Shown: positions 42,946-56,547 of the stretch, one piece after another
Layout: the number at the start of each line of letters is the position of its first letter
How positions within the stretch are numbered: the stretch's first letter is position 1
Assembly: GCA_034687125.1 (NCBI GenBank)
Contig: JAQGBZ010000116.1
Location: 1 to 64,000 of the forward strand
Direction: 5' to 3'
Source of the DNA: Neelides folsomi
Lineage: Eukaryota; Arthropoda; Collembola; Neelipleona; Neelidae
Length of the DNA: 64,000 bases
Made by a program: the position numbers and the translations under genes
The notes under the pieces: generated by a model
What the model saw: the letters and a program-made list of their open reading frames with translations, nothing else
Databases searched by the model: none
What the model was told of the DNA's origin: nothing

Positions 42946-45931
42946 ATGACGAATGACCATTGGTCTGATAGTAATAAAAGAGGATCGGATATATCCGAGG
43001 GTGCCGAGGGAGGAAGTCGACGTAATTCATACGTCCGTGACACAAGAGCTAATGGCAGTATGCGGGCAAGTCTCTTTCCCCGTGAGGTTTCTGGACAAGA
43101 AAGTCGGAAAATTCATCATAATCATCACCATCATAAAGAGCATGAAACTCATGGACAATACAAACTGGACATCCAGGGTGGTGGTGGACCATTTAGAAAA
43201 TTTGCATATCAAAATCGGAAGCTCCTCTTTCAACCCGTTGAAGATCTGTTCAAAGAATATGCCAACATGTTTGGTGGAGATTCAAAGAAAGGGACACCAA
43301 AAATTGATCTGTTTGAACTCGAGGCTTGGTTCCGGAAATCAAAGTTCTTTGAAAAAGACTCAATTCCTATGATGTCCGTCAACGAACTCAAGAGCTTTTT
43401 TGAAAGAATATTAGACATTTTTAAATGCTTTTATATTTTTACATACAAAAATTACATTAAACATTCATTCCTCAATTGCCAAACAAAAACTGAAAAAATT
43501 GAAATGTTTATTTTCATCATTAATTAATTGATTTTAAAGGGGAAAGGATCACATTGACTTTGAAGGATTCGTTTATTTAATTGAAGCCATTTCACAGTTC
43601 AAGTCCATCCATGAAAATGCGATCATTTACAAACTACGCGTTGGGGGAAGTCCAGATATGGAATCTAAATTCAAACATGCAACATTACCAGGTTGTTATT
43701 TTAAAGACTTTAAATCATCATTTCATGATTATTCTTGTGATTTTAATGAGATTATGATTTGATTACTTTTATTATTTGTTGAGAGAAGAAGGAACAGCGG
43801 ATCGTTTAGTTGACGCATTTCGAGGAGTCTCACAAATGGTTACGGAAACTTTTTACAATAAGTCGGAAACACCTTACAAAGAACCTGTTTGTGTCGGAGT
43901 AAGATATTTTTCTATTTCTTTAAATATCATCATTTCATAATCCGCTTAATCCTTTTCCATTATTTAAACATGTCAATCTTGTACCTAGTTAATATATATG
44001 GTTTATATTTCTAATAAAAGATTATGTTTCATGTTTAGGGAGTAAAAACAAACATTTTCATGAAGAAGGCTACAAAAAAAGTCATAGAAGAACTTATGGA
44101 TGACCATGCTCCTACTACAGGTAATTATCAATATTAAAAGCGTAGACAAAGGTATTTGAATAGATTGGTTGTTATATGAAGCAGGAAAATCCAATTAATG
44201 AGTACACCTTTTAAATTGATTAACTTTGTATGTATATTTGGTAGAGGCAAAGTCTACGAGTGACTATTCACGAATTCAAAGTTATAGAAGATTTCATGAT
44301 CCCTTCAACATGAACTTCATTTACTTTGCTAAACAAGATAATTATTTCGCTGATGGTCGACGAATCTGCTTGACAAATATCATCAAATGGTTGAAGCAAG
44401 CTGGAATTATTGATGGCTTGGTTGTATCGTCCGCTGACATTGTTTATCTTTTCAAAGAACTTTACACGTAAGATCGACATAAATTGATCCTTCAATTTTA
44501 AAGTTCAGCTAACTTGCTTATTAATTAATTGATTACTCCTCAGAATGCTCAAACATCAGATTTATCTCTACGACCTCCGTCATCATTTTTTGAAAGAATT
44601 GTCAAGTTGGAAAGGTATTGGAAAAGACTTGCTAATAAGTAAAATGAGGAAATGTGGACCACCGGCTGGAAGTTCCTATTCCCTTATAAAAATGAAAATA
44701 CCAGTCTCGAAATTGAACCAGTTCAGAGACATTGTTGAAGAAATGGCTCAGGACTATGAAAATGACAAGGAAAAATATATGCCATTAACTGTAAGCTTCA
44801 ACAGCCATTCTTTGACGATAATGTTAATCATGTTAACAATGTTAAGCATAAATAAATGGTATAATTAACCAAGTATAAATTACTAATTAAATAGGAAGAC
44901 ACCCCATTTGGTCACACGTTTAAATCTCGAGATCGATTCTTCCAAGATGAACTCGAAATGTATCCAGAAATAGGCCATTTGATGATTTTGAAAGCGAAGA
45001 TCAAAAAGCCGAAAAAGATTTTCATCAAAAAGAGCAAAATTCATATGAGAAAAGCAACATTGGCCAATCAAGGAGGCACCAAGGCGAAAAAGGTGAAAAA
45101 GAATGAAAACGAAATGAATGAGTTGGAACTTCTTCAAAAGATCGGGAAAGAAATGGGAACAGTCGCTGAGAACCCCAAGACGAAGCCTCCATACATGGTC
45201 AAGAAATGGGGAGAATCATATCCATTTGGCGGGTTCAAGAGGATCGGTCGCGGGTTGCGAATTTCTAACGACATTGAGAAATTGATGTATCATAAGCATG
45301 ATACAGTGAAGGATAACAATTCTGAAGAAGATTTTCATCCTGAGCACAACATCGTTCCGTTCAATCTTCAATTCAGCTACTTTGCCGGTCCAACAGGAAG
45401 GAGCGATGTGGGAATTTCTTTAAAACGTATCCAACAATGGTTTGAACAAGCCAAGATTCTCCAAAAGGGTTCTGAAAGGGATTTGCTCAATGACACAGGA
45501 GTCAGACTTGGCGATATCAAGGAAGTTTTCACACATGTTATTGCGTAAGGAGACCAAATAAAATTAAATGTCTTAAATAAAATTAGTTACTGAACTTAAA
45601 TAAAATAAGGTAAATTAATATTAAATTGAAGATTTGTTAAATACTTTCAATTAGAATTCTTGGGAAGAAAGATCATCATTTGACACGAGATGGATTTGAA
45701 AATTTTTTGAAAATCCTTGCTGAAAAAACTGGGAATTATGTGAAGGCAATGAAAGATCGTCTTTGTAAATGCGGATCACCAAAGCACAAAAGCAGATCTG
45801 TCTCTCGATCAGTTACAATGAAGAGTTTACATCTAGGAGATGTTCTCAATTTGCAAGAGATGCATCTTTTGAACAAGGAAAAATCTCATCATGAAAACAT
45901 CCATAATCATTTCCATTCTAAGCATCTTTGA
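42946..45931 (+). CDS. Protein with three p25-alpha (TPPP-like) domains
   Basis: Eight exons, 42946-43415 (donor uncertain), 43540-43691, 43786-43898, 44039-44120, 44245-44467, 44544-44790, 44895-45544 and 45655-45931, give about 737 residues. Three p25-alpha units are visible: ~95-175 (LFELEAWFRKSKFF, SVNELKSFFERI, KDHIDFEGFVYLIE), ~295-375 (LTNIIKWLKQAGIIDG, SSADIVYLFKEL) and ~583-680 (LKRIQQWFEQAKIL, RLGDIKEVFTHVIA, DGFENFLKILAE). They follow the TPPP pattern W-x-K-x-x-x-x...D-x-D-I-V-F...F-x-x-F. All three are cut by a phase-2 intron at the same place, which supports tandem duplication. The N-terminus has a histidine-rich run (~57-70) and the end of the second spacer is lysine-rich. Usual TPPP has a single domain and bundles microtubules. 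The first donor is not GT (see findings). AATAAA lies at 45940-45945. Confidence 0.8.
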
Positions 45932-46463
45932 GCTAAGTTAATAAAATGACTTTGCCACTTATTAAATATTGTTAGCTCTCCCCCACATGAACTATTTTTG
46001 TACCTGAACTAACTGTCATATAAAGGCTTAATTAATTCGTTAAATATTTATATTTTGTAAATATATTATAATGGTTGGGAATATTCACACTATGACTATG
46101 AATAAAATTCGATGTAATAATTTAGCAAATCTATCTCATTTCTTGATTTTTTAACGAAGCAATTAAAATTTGAGGTTTTTTATATTAAAATCGTTTATTT
46201 ACTGAATGTTACAATTAAAAAAATGTAAGTAAATTATACAAGTAAATATTATATTGCATAATCAAATTGATCCTTGATATTTAAATTAAAAATGGTAATT
46301 CAATTAAAATATTCACTTGATACATGTCAATTTAGTGAAATAATTCAAATCTAAAATAAGAAATAAAATGCTGAATAAGAAATAAAGACAAATCAACAAA
46401 TTTACTACTGATACTTATCGTTAAAAAGTAAAAAAGAATGTAAAAAGTTATGTACTGAGATTC
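45932..46463. other. Convergent 3' interval (p25-alpha gene / TOP2)
   Basis: About 530 bp of AT-rich sequence holding both 3' UTRs. A plus-strand AATAAA is at 45940-45945; a minus-strand candidate is at about 46194-46199. No gene is seen. Confidence 0.5.
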
Positions 46464-49400
46464 TTATTCTGTTTCGAATCCTCCCTCGGATTCGTCACTG
46501 AAAGTGTATTTCGCTGCTGCTTTTTCTCTTCGTTGGCGATCTCCAGCAGCTGCACTTTTCATGACTTTCTCGGGGCTGCTCACCACAAATTCATCATCCG
46601 AATCCATAATGCCTCTCCCCTTCTAAAGAAATATACAAAAAGAACATTTTAATAAATTACTAAACTAATTGAAAAACATTAAAACTATTTGATACAAACC
46701 TTCTTCTTGGGCTTAAATCCAACACTTGAATCCGAATCACTAAGACTGAAGTCTTCTTCCTCCGAGTTATTCTTCTTCTTTTGTCTCTTAACAGGGCTTT
46801 TCTTCTCAGCTGGCTTCTTCTTTTCAGCTGGTTTCTTTGTGGTCTTCCTAAATGTCAGCTTTGTCTGTTTCAACCCATCAGTTGGCTCTTTGGGTTTCCT
46901 CGGCCCTCTCTTTTTCTTTTCCTTCTCTCCACTATTGCCATTCTCACTACTCCCATTCGCTTTCCTTGGTGAATCATCCATCTCGTCACTTGTATTCAAA
47001 ATTTCAATAAGAGAACTTTGTTCAGCAGCCATTGCATCGTATTTATCTAATTTGATCTTTGGCTCTTTTTCCTTCTTCGGCTTCTTCTCCTTAGATTTAG
47101 CTTTTGTAGCCAACTCAACCTTCTTCGTAATAGCATCCATTCTTGGAGCAACTTTCCGACCTCCGGGACTCGGAGCAACATCAATGAGGGCTTTTCTCGA
47201 AAAGTTCTTCTTAGTCGTCACCTTTTTCTTTGATTCCAACGAATCTTGCTCTTCTTCCTTCTCAACTTTGTTCAATTGGACCAAAAATTCGTCCAAGTCA
47301 TCTTTGTAAAGATCTTTAGGAGTTTTGGCCTTCAACGTGTTCAATTCTTTGTTCTTCTCATCTCGCTTCCTCAACAATTCTTCCTTCTTCTCGAGAGTCA
47401 AACTCACAATGGGCATGTTGAGTAAATAATCGTAATCTTGTCCAGCCACAATTTCCTCAGGAACCTCTTCGCTGTCTCCAGCTGTTGGTTCATCGTCATG
47501 TTGTCGATTTGTTCTTGCAGTTTCAGCAACTTTCCATGCTTTCACAGGATCCGAATCATACCCGCGTCTTTTTAATTCGTCCATCATCAGCTTCTTCTTT
47601 TTGTTTTCAACAACGAGTTTCCCGTCACACTTCTCTGAAATGAACCGAGCTTGGTTTGAAAGTTTTGATGCTTCAGCTGTCAAAATTCCCAACATGTATT
47701 CACGACGTTTGTCATACAAATCAATTCTCAATTCGTAGAATTCCTTCATAATCTCAATAGGCGACTCGTATCTTTTAATACAGCCATTTCGATCAAACAA
47801 GACCATACTTGTAAGATTAATCGCTGATTGCAATTTAAATGCTGCATGGAACCCAGTTTCTTCATATCTGTCCATGTCTTCAGACTTGAGTGAAACAATA
47901 AATTTAACTGTTGTGTCGGTGTGATACTCCTTGTAGTCGTTGATCATCGGCTTAATCTTCTCAGTCCCGTTCAACATCGGTTCCATCACATTTTCCTTAT
48001 AAGTCTGGGTCCATGTGGCAATGGGGAGTTCAGTAATTTCGAATCGATCCTGTTGGAGAACGCTCACAACTCCGTTGACAGCGAATTTCTGCGGAGTTAT
48101 CTCAACAATATCCCCAGTGAATCCTTTGTACCACGGATTCATCGGTAGCAATTCATCGTCTCTCAAAAGCCGAAACAGATTTTCCACAATTTCTCTCGGA
48201 TTGTAATTGGGGGCTTTTGTGCTCCATCCCGTCCCAATGCCTTCAGCTCCATTCACAAGGACCATTGGCAAGATAGGGCAATACCATTCAGGCTCAATCT
48301 TTTGATGATCATCGTACAAGTTCTTAAGAATTGCATCGTCATTTGAATTGAAGATGTAGCGAGCAAGTGGGGAAAGCATAGTGAAGATATATCTCGGACT
48401 GGCCGAATCTTTTCCACCTTGAAGTCTCGTTCCAAATTGACCGATCGGCTGAAGCAAATTGATGTTATTCGATCCAACATAATTTTGAGCCAAGTTGACA
48501 ATGGTGGACATCAACGAAGCTTCACCGTGATGGTAAGCGGAATGCTCAGCAACTGAACCAGCCAACTGAGCCACTTTAATTTCCCTCTTGTCATTTCTCT
48601 TGAAACAAGTAAAGAGAACTTTCCTCTGTCCCGGCTTCAATCCATCAACCACTGAAGGGATTGATCTCTCGTTGTCCAAATTGCTAAAGAGGACAAGTTC
48701 TTTGTTCACAAATTCACTATAAGTGATGGCTGCAACATCTTTGTCGTAAATGATGTCTTCAGCTTCACCCAACTCCCGTCTTCTTTTAACTCCTTCCATC
48801 CAATTGGTGAGCCAAACCTTTCGATCCTCAACATGCTTCTTACTAAACGCCATCATGATCTGATCGTCGTCCGTCTTTCCTTGATACTTGAACCTGATAC
48901 GATGGCGAGCCATGTCAGAGAAATATTCTTTGGCCTCTTTGGAAGTTGACGTACCCAAGCCCTTGTAATACTTAATTTTGTAATTTCGCCAGTTGGCTTT
49001 GTTCTTCTTCCATTCTTCGAGTTCAGGGGTGGAGAAAAAGGAAATGACTTCCGACCCCCTGGAAGCCTTCACAATCGGAGTGATGAATTGTTCAAGAAAA
49101 CCAAGTTTGAGAAGTGATGGCCAATTTGTGTGGACAAAGTTAATGATGAGACCTTTGATATGGGAGCCGTCGTGATCCTGATCAGTCATAATCATCACTT
49201 TGCCATAGCGAAGGGTCTTGAGATCGTCATAACTGTCATATTTTTCTTTGTACTTAAGCCCGATGATTTTCACAAGAGCAGAAATTTCAGCGTTGTCCAT
49301 AATCTATTCAATAAATTCGATAAATTATTAAAAATTCCAGACTCCAAATTATATTTATTCCATTTTAAATTACCTGTTTGTGAGATGCGTCCCGAACATT

Positions 49401-51721
49401 CAGAAGTTTACCCCTCAGTGGAAAAACTCCGTATTTATCTCTTCCAATGACTCCAAGTCCTGCCACGGCAAGAGTTTTGGCTGAGTCTCCCTCAGTCAAG
49501 ATGAGTGTGCATTGTGAGGAGTTTTTCGTTCCAGCATCATTGGCGTCTTCCAACTTTGGAATTCCTAACCATCAATAAATAAAATTATACAACTTGTTTT
49601 AATAATTTTAATTTAAGCTAATAATTTAACTGTGGTATATACCTTTTATCTTATTTTGCTTTTTTCCAGATCCCTTATCGAGCAATTTTTGTTCTTTGAA
49701 TTTTGCCCATTGAAGGACACTTTCGACAATTCCAGATTTCACTACGCTCTGGTAGAACTTATCAGTAGGAACACATTTTGATCTTTATAAAATAATAGAA
49801 AATATTTTAATTAAAAGGCTCAAATATTACATCTGTAAAAAACTATTATAACATTATTGTTTTTACCCAAAGCTTTTAGCTTGAAGTGTCATGTTCTCTT
49901 TTGTCTGGGAGTCAAATGTTGGATTTTCAATGAGACAGTTGACAAACAGCCACATGTGATTTCTAACTTGAAAAGGTTTAATATCAATTCCGCCCTTGTT
50001 CTTCTTTTTGACAGCCTCAACAAGGTTTTTCACCACCATGTCAGCAACATAATCCACATGTCGCCCTCCCTAATAATTATAATTTAAAATGTTAATTTGT
50101 GTAAAAATTTATAATTATTTTAATCGTGTCATTCGAAAATACCTTTGTGGTTGAAATACTGTTGACAAAAGAATTTTGCATGAATCCGTTCTCGGATGGT
50201 GCACACGCAATTTCCCAACGATCGTTCACAACTTCATAAATGAATTTGACCGGCTGGCCCATCTCGTCGGTCTTGTCTTTCAAGAATAGGTCAACGTAAT
50301 CTTTGAAACCTTTAACCTTAAATACAAAAAAATAATTAAATAAACACATGTCAAAAAAATTTTTGAATAAGATTTAATTGGATAATCTTATTACCGGGAC
50401 TCTTGTTCCGTTGAGCATAACTTTCACCTTACGGCCAGACGCAGCAACATCGTAAGCACGACGACTGAACAAAGCCACAATGTCGGGATCCAAAATAGAC
50501 ATCTTGAACTTGGCAAGGTCTGGCTTAAATGAAATTTTCGTGTAATCGTCTCCAAAGAATTCTTTGATCTTCGGTTCTTCAAATGAAGACATGTTATTTC
50601 TCCATGTCTAAATAATCAAAAATAATGATTTTATATTAAATATACCTCTATAATATGTAAATGTTATTAGGTTTTATTCTTTAATTAATTACGGGGAAAG
50701 TTAAACTTAATAAATTACCTGTTTAAAAGCTTTCTTGTATTTCTTCGTTGCAGTTTCAACAGTAAATTCAGTAGAGAAGACATTGCACAACTTGGCTCCG
50801 TAACCGTTTCGACCTCCAGTCACTTTCTTCTCATCGTCATTGAAATTGGAAGAAGTTAGAAGATGACCGAAGATCATTGTAGGCACCATCATTTTTTCCT
50901 TTTCATGCTGAACAACAGGAATTCCTTGTCCGTTGTTCCAAATGGTGATCTTATTATTCTCCCTGAAATAGATTATTATAATTTATTTTCGAGATGATAC
51001 AAAAAGTATGATTTTGTATCTCATTAAATTAAAGTTCATTAAAACAAAATTTTCTTACGGGTCAATGTCAATTTTAATGGTGTCCATATTCTTGTCCCGT
51101 TGTTTGTTGTCGGCAGCATTTACAAGAATTTCGTCAAAGATCTTGTAAAGTCCGGGAACGTAAGTAATATTCTTATGGACCATTTTACCATCTTCAATGA
51201 CCCACATCACCTCTGAAACGGTCTCGACCGAACCTTTTTAAAAAAAATTATGAATCATCTTAATGTTATAATAGTTTTCATTTTATTATTTTCATTCAAG
51301 AATATTAAACTTTGAATAAAGATTAATTTAATGTTTGAGTTATTCTAAACTTAAGCTTACCAATATATGTATCGGGTCTGAGAAGAATGTGCTCGAGCTG
51401 TGTTTTCTTCTGGTAGATATCCTCAATCTTAGGCTTAACCTTCTTCGGTGATGAGGGTCGAACATCTTCGTCGCTGTCACTAACCTCATATACGTCCTTT
51501 TTATTCTTCTTGGACCCCATTTTCATGAAATCCTACAAAAGATTTGGTAATCAATAAATACTCAACACTCGTTCAAAGTTTGCTTATTTAATTGGGAAAA
51601 AAGCGTAAAAGCTTGCCGTCAAATGATAAGAATTTAAAGGAGAGGAAAAGATTTTGTTCTATCTGTATTTAAGTAGTTATTAACAAACCTTCAGAGTCTT
51701 TTGATTAGACGAAGATGACAT
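46464..51721 (-). CDS. TOP2: DNA topoisomerase II
   Basis: Eleven exons on the complement: 51721-51689, 51532-51361, 51233-51059, 50962-50719, 50607-50395, 50316-50143, 50069-49867, 49782-49643, 49564-49374, 49303-46700, 46622-46464; 1435 residues. The GHKL ATPase has LRPDTYIG, EILVNAADN-type helix, IWNNGQGIPV and GGRNGYGAKL. The transducer leads to the TOPRIM fold with EGDSA and DQDHDGSHIKG (acidic metal ligands near residues 556-560). The cleavage domain carries GKDSASPRY, placing the DNA-linking tyrosine near residue 820. The long last part is a charged, lysine/serine-rich C-terminal domain. It relaxes and decatenates DNA by passing one duplex through another. The ATG exon encodes only 11 residues. 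It is head-to-head with COG4. Confidence 0.97.
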
Positions 51722-52614
51722 AGTCTTTGGTGCGGAAGAAAGTAAAGAGTTCTTACAGAAACTTCCCACCAAAGCTACGCAAATGGTTCGGAGCGACACG
51801 CTAACGGTTTTCAAACCGATCCGAGCAAACTAAAGAAGGAAAAGTCAGTGTACTAATTGAATAATTAAAGAGAAAAAATCAACTTAAATCAAAGATACGA
51901 GTGTCGTATATTATATTACATTACTGAAAAAAAGATCCTTAAAATTAAGTATCGTGCTAATTGTCGGCTAGAACAAAATCAAAATACATGTCAGTACACG
52001 TTAAAAAGTACAGTAGAGTATAAAACAATGTTATAATGTTGAAAAGTTGGTATAATATAGCAATAATAATATGCAAATAAGTGGAAGATTTTCACAGTAA
52101 TAAAATGTCAAAGGTTAGGTGGTGATGAAAAGGATATGCTTTTGTCTTTTGTGTTTTGTCAACGGATGAGCGACTTGGCGCTCTCCGCCACCAAAGGTAA
52201 AAGAATGAGAAAGCCAATGAGAAAAAGAGACGAAACCAATTTGACTCAACTTTCCTCTTCCCTATATCTCCCTACAGGTGATTGACCCGGCAGGTCTAAT
52301 TTGACATTTTACCCTTTCCCGTGTCGTGGCAGTGGCAGAGATGAAGGTGAATGGAGAGATGATGTCAATTACCTTTAATTGCTGATCAAGGAAAAGATCG
52401 AAATGCGGAATATGAAGGAGAAAAGACCTCCTTGTCGGGGATCCAACAATCGACTGGGAAGAGTTCGAACCGCTTCTTCTCAACGAGCGTGTAGAGAACG
52501 CGAATGGAACGGAGGGAATGTTGAATTGGAATAGGATTTAATGTATTTTGAACACGTCACCAGAAATGAACTTTAACTTATTAATTAATCGGTGAGCGAT
52601 TTCGTGGTTGAAAA
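51722..52614. promoter_or_regulatory. Divergent TOP2 / COG4 promoter interval
   Basis: About 890 bp. GC-richer patches occur at 51720-51830 and 52140-52510, the latter ending near the COG4 start; they probably hold the two core promoters. Short open frames inside have no family resemblance. Confidence 0.4.
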
Positions 52615-55600
52615 ATGTCTTCATTCGAACATGTTAAAGAGGATGATATTTTCAAGATCTCTGGGATAAGTAATTTAGAAGACATTGATCATTTGGAAGA
52701 ATTACTCAATAGTAAAGAGGTATGCCACTTGTTCAAAAGTTAATTTTATAAAAAGCTTCATTTTTAATTACATTTAAAATAGATGTATATAATGATTTAT
52801 TTTATGTAAATGTTGGTGAATTAATACTCATTTTATAATTTATAGAAAGAATGTTCAGAATCAATTACTCGACTAATGACAAGGAGAGACGATGTAGAGA
52901 TTCAACTAAAAACGTTGACTAAGAAACTGGGGAACATGAAGCCGATGGAGTCAGAAGCTGAAATATTTGCAGAAATTATTAAAAACACGGCTACTCTTGC
53001 TGAAGATGTTAGTGCGAAAGTTCGACTTCTTGATAAAGCCAAAGTAAGGTTTATTTATAATGTTTTGTTTATTATAAAGTAACGGTTATTATAACATGAA
53101 TATTTTTAGAATCGTGTGTCTGAGTGTCAACAACGAGTCAATGATTTACTCGACTTGCAACAATGTAGCGAAGGAGTTGCGACAGCGATGCAGAATGAAG
53201 ATTATGAAAAGGCCGCTGCTCATATTCATCGATTTCTTACGATGGATGAAACTCTCCTTAAACATACAGCAAGGAATGTATCTGAAGGTTCTAAACAATT
53301 CTAAAAGCTATAAATTCTTTTGAGCTTTTATAAAAAATAACACAAATCTATGAATTTCTCTGTAGGAAAAAATCTAGATGCTTCTTTTCATAAACTCCAC
53401 GACGCTGAAAATCAATTGAAGCGGGTCGTTAGTGGGAAATTTGATGAAGCTGTCAGAGACGAGGATTTAGCCTCAGTTGAAAGATTCTTCAAAATTTTTC
53501 CTCTTCTAAATATGCACACAGAGGGACTCGAAAGATTTACAAATTATCTTTCCTCAAAAGTAAATAATTTTATTATAGCTTTCCGAAATATTAAATCTTT
53601 TAAGAAAATCATAGCTAATTTCAAATCATTCATATATTTTTGTTTTTAGCTCTCAGAAAGTTGTGGAAAAAATCTTAATGGTGCAAAAATAACAGGTCAA
53701 AATGACAAACGAGCAAGTATTGTTTTTGCCGATACTCTTACTCTTCTATTTGAATCAATTGCTAGAATTGTTGAAATTCATCAACCCTTAATTGAAACAT
53801 ATTATGGTAAATAATCAATTTACCAAATAATTGTATTTAACTCATATTCGTATGGATTTCTAATTTTTCTATAATCGTAGGCCCTGGACGAATGTTAAGT
53901 GTAATGGAATTCATACAAAAAGAATGTGACAGACAGTCGAAGCAGATTATTGATGAATTTAGGAAAAGTAGAGATTTTTTAAAGAAAGTTTCTCTTGTTT
54001 CTCTTTTCCTTAATCAAAAATCAGAGAGCAAAATTGATCCCAAAGAACTCGACTTAGTTCTGAGTGAATTGACTTTATTGAATGCACGCACTGAGCTTTA
54101 TTCTCGATTCGTCCGAAGAAGGGTTGTGGTATGAATAATAATATATTTCTTATATTCTAAAATGCAACATTTAAGATTAATTTTCCTTTAATTTTTCATC
54201 AGAACGATATTGACGTGTCTGTAACTGACGAATTGGAAAAGAAAGAGAAGCTTGCTATTCTTGATAGACTTTTAAAAGAAAGTGAAACGTTCCGATCAAT
54301 GCAAGTTTTACTCGGGCAGTATATCTTACTTGAACAGTTCTTCATGGCACAAAGTGTTCATAAAGTAAAAAACTATCAGTAAAAATATTTTTAGTTCAAT
54401 TAAGTAACATTAAGTTAATTTTTACAAATTAAAATATTCCTGAATTTATATTTTTCAGGCCGTTGAAATGGATAATTTAGTTGAAGGATCTGGCGACGAA
54501 AGAACCTATGTCCTTTCTAGTATGACCGACGATGTGTTCTTTATTGTGAAAAAGTGTATTAAGAGAAGTCTTTCGAGTCAAAGTGTTGATGGCATTTGTG
54601 CAGTGATTAACAATGCTTGTGGAATTCTTGAATCTGACTTTGCCGATTTACTTCTCACCCAATTAAGACAAGGTAATTTCATTATTATTATTATTAATAT
54701 TGTAATTTGTAATACATAATTCCCAATATAACATTTTTAAATAAATATGTCTACTTTTTATCTTAGGTTTCCCAAGTGGTTATTTGGATTTGGCCCAAGC
54801 ATACAGTGTCCTTCAATCGTCGTTTCAACAAGGAAAAATCCAAGGCTCCGACATTGAAAAGACTCGAACTCAATTCGTGGCTTATATCAATAATACTGAT
54901 TTATCCATGGAATATGTGACAGCACTCAAGAGCTCATTGGAAACTTCCCTCAATGAATCTTTCGGGGCCAATTTGAGTAAATATGAAAGGGACAAAATAT
55001 CAAGTTGTCTTTCTGGCCTTGCATCCGTCAACATTCGACTCAAATCCGTTTCTGAGTTTGGATTTTCACAATTGAGATCGAGCGCAGTAAAGCCAAGAGT
55101 CAAACCATGGCTTGATACATTTTTTCATTCTGTAAATTACTACCATAATTAAATCATTAATAAATTTTTGTAAACTAAATACCTAATGGAATAATTTTTA
55201 TAAAGAATAATTTTTTTTAAATTTCAGCGCCCTTCTTATGAATTACTTGAGGAAGATTTTACGGAGGAAAGTTCTTCGATGCAAAGCCTTATTTCTGACC
55301 TTGATACTTTTTTCAAATCATTCAAATCGTGCCTTTCGTCGACGACTTATGAAACCTTCGTTTCAATGGTCATGACTGAAATTTCAATCCAAATGGAAAA
55401 AATGCTTCTTAAAACAAAATTCAATAGGGTAAGAAGATTTTCCTATTCTTACAATATTTATTGTATTATCTATCGTCAATTGATTAATTGAAAATGAAAT
55501 TGAATGTTTAAATAGATGGGTGGACTTCAGTTCGATAAAGAGCTTCGGGTTTTAATTGGTTATATGACAAGCTCTACAACTTGGTCAGTTAGGGATAAGT

Positions 55601-55861
55601 TTGCAAGACTGACGCAAATTACCATTCTTCTAACAATTGAGAAAGTTTCTGAAGTCTCAGATTATTGGGGAAAAGGTCCAGTGACATGGAGGCTCACACC
55701 ACAAGAAGTGAGATTGATCCTTGGACTCAGGTGTGGATACTTGCCAAATAATATTATGTAGAGATACTTACTTTATAATCAATTTGTATGATTTTAATTT
55801 TTTAATTAACTCTTTTAGATCCGATTTTCGCTCAGAGGATTTGAAACGATTAAAACTGTGA
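52615..55861 (+). CDS. COG4: Conserved oligomeric Golgi complex subunit 4
   Basis: Twelve exons: 52615-52719, 52846-53043, 53110-53287, 53366-53559, 53650-53806, 53881-54128, 54203-54364, 54459-54672, 54767-55131, 55228-55428, 55516-55730, 55819-55861; 759 residues (human 785). Matches run from end to end: [111 protein letters not shown], and the closing block [18 protein letters not shown] followed by [16 protein letters not shown]4 belongs to lobe A of the COG tether and controls retrograde vesicle docking within the Golgi through SNARE contacts. All introns are GT-AG and phases close without a break. A poly(A) signal lies around 55903. Confidence 0.97.
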
Positions 55862-56547
55862 TAAATAAGATAAAAATAATTGTATTTATAATTATATTAT
55901 GTATAATAAACATAATATTATAAATGTCACACCTATTGTATTACATATATGGGATATTTTCAAGCTAAAAAATATTTAAATGTTTATGCCTAATTTAAGT
56001 CATCGGGGGTAAATATTAGAATATGTATCTTAATTTTTGCATACAATATAATAACTATCATAAACTATGTTAAAGAAAAGGATTCATTGCAAATTGCAAT
56101 AAAAATTATTCGGATTTGGACCAATAAATTATTCAATTTGTTTTAACCTTTTAATGCCATTAAATAATTATTAATTTATTCATTAATAATAAGCACTTTA
56201 ATAGATATCCCAGTTAGAATTTGTTTTTGAAGAACATTTCACAAAAATTGATTTATAATTGAATTTCTTTGTACAATTACATAATTTTACATGCTATTTA
56301 TGTTAAAATTGTCCACTTAGCTGTCCATTTCAACATGGCTATATTTTACAAATTAGTGTGTATCTGAATTGATCTTATGATATGATGAGCATTTTTATTA
56401 ATTCCTATTTGAATTAGTCTTTTCGAAGGACTATTCAAGCCTATAGACCTATATTATTACATATATTTATATATAAACAAATAATTTTAAGTACCAATGG
56501 TAAAATATATAAATTTTGTCAATTTAATGAAAATTGAGCGTAAAATT
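55862..56547. other. Convergent 3' interval COG4 / PITHD1
   Basis: About 690 bp, strongly AT-rich, with the two 3' UTRs. Nothing else recognised. Confidence 0.5.

Noticed and set aside
46689-47309. 206-codon plus-strand Ser/Phe-rich frame
   Set aside because: Antisense of the lysine-rich TOP2 C-terminal domain.
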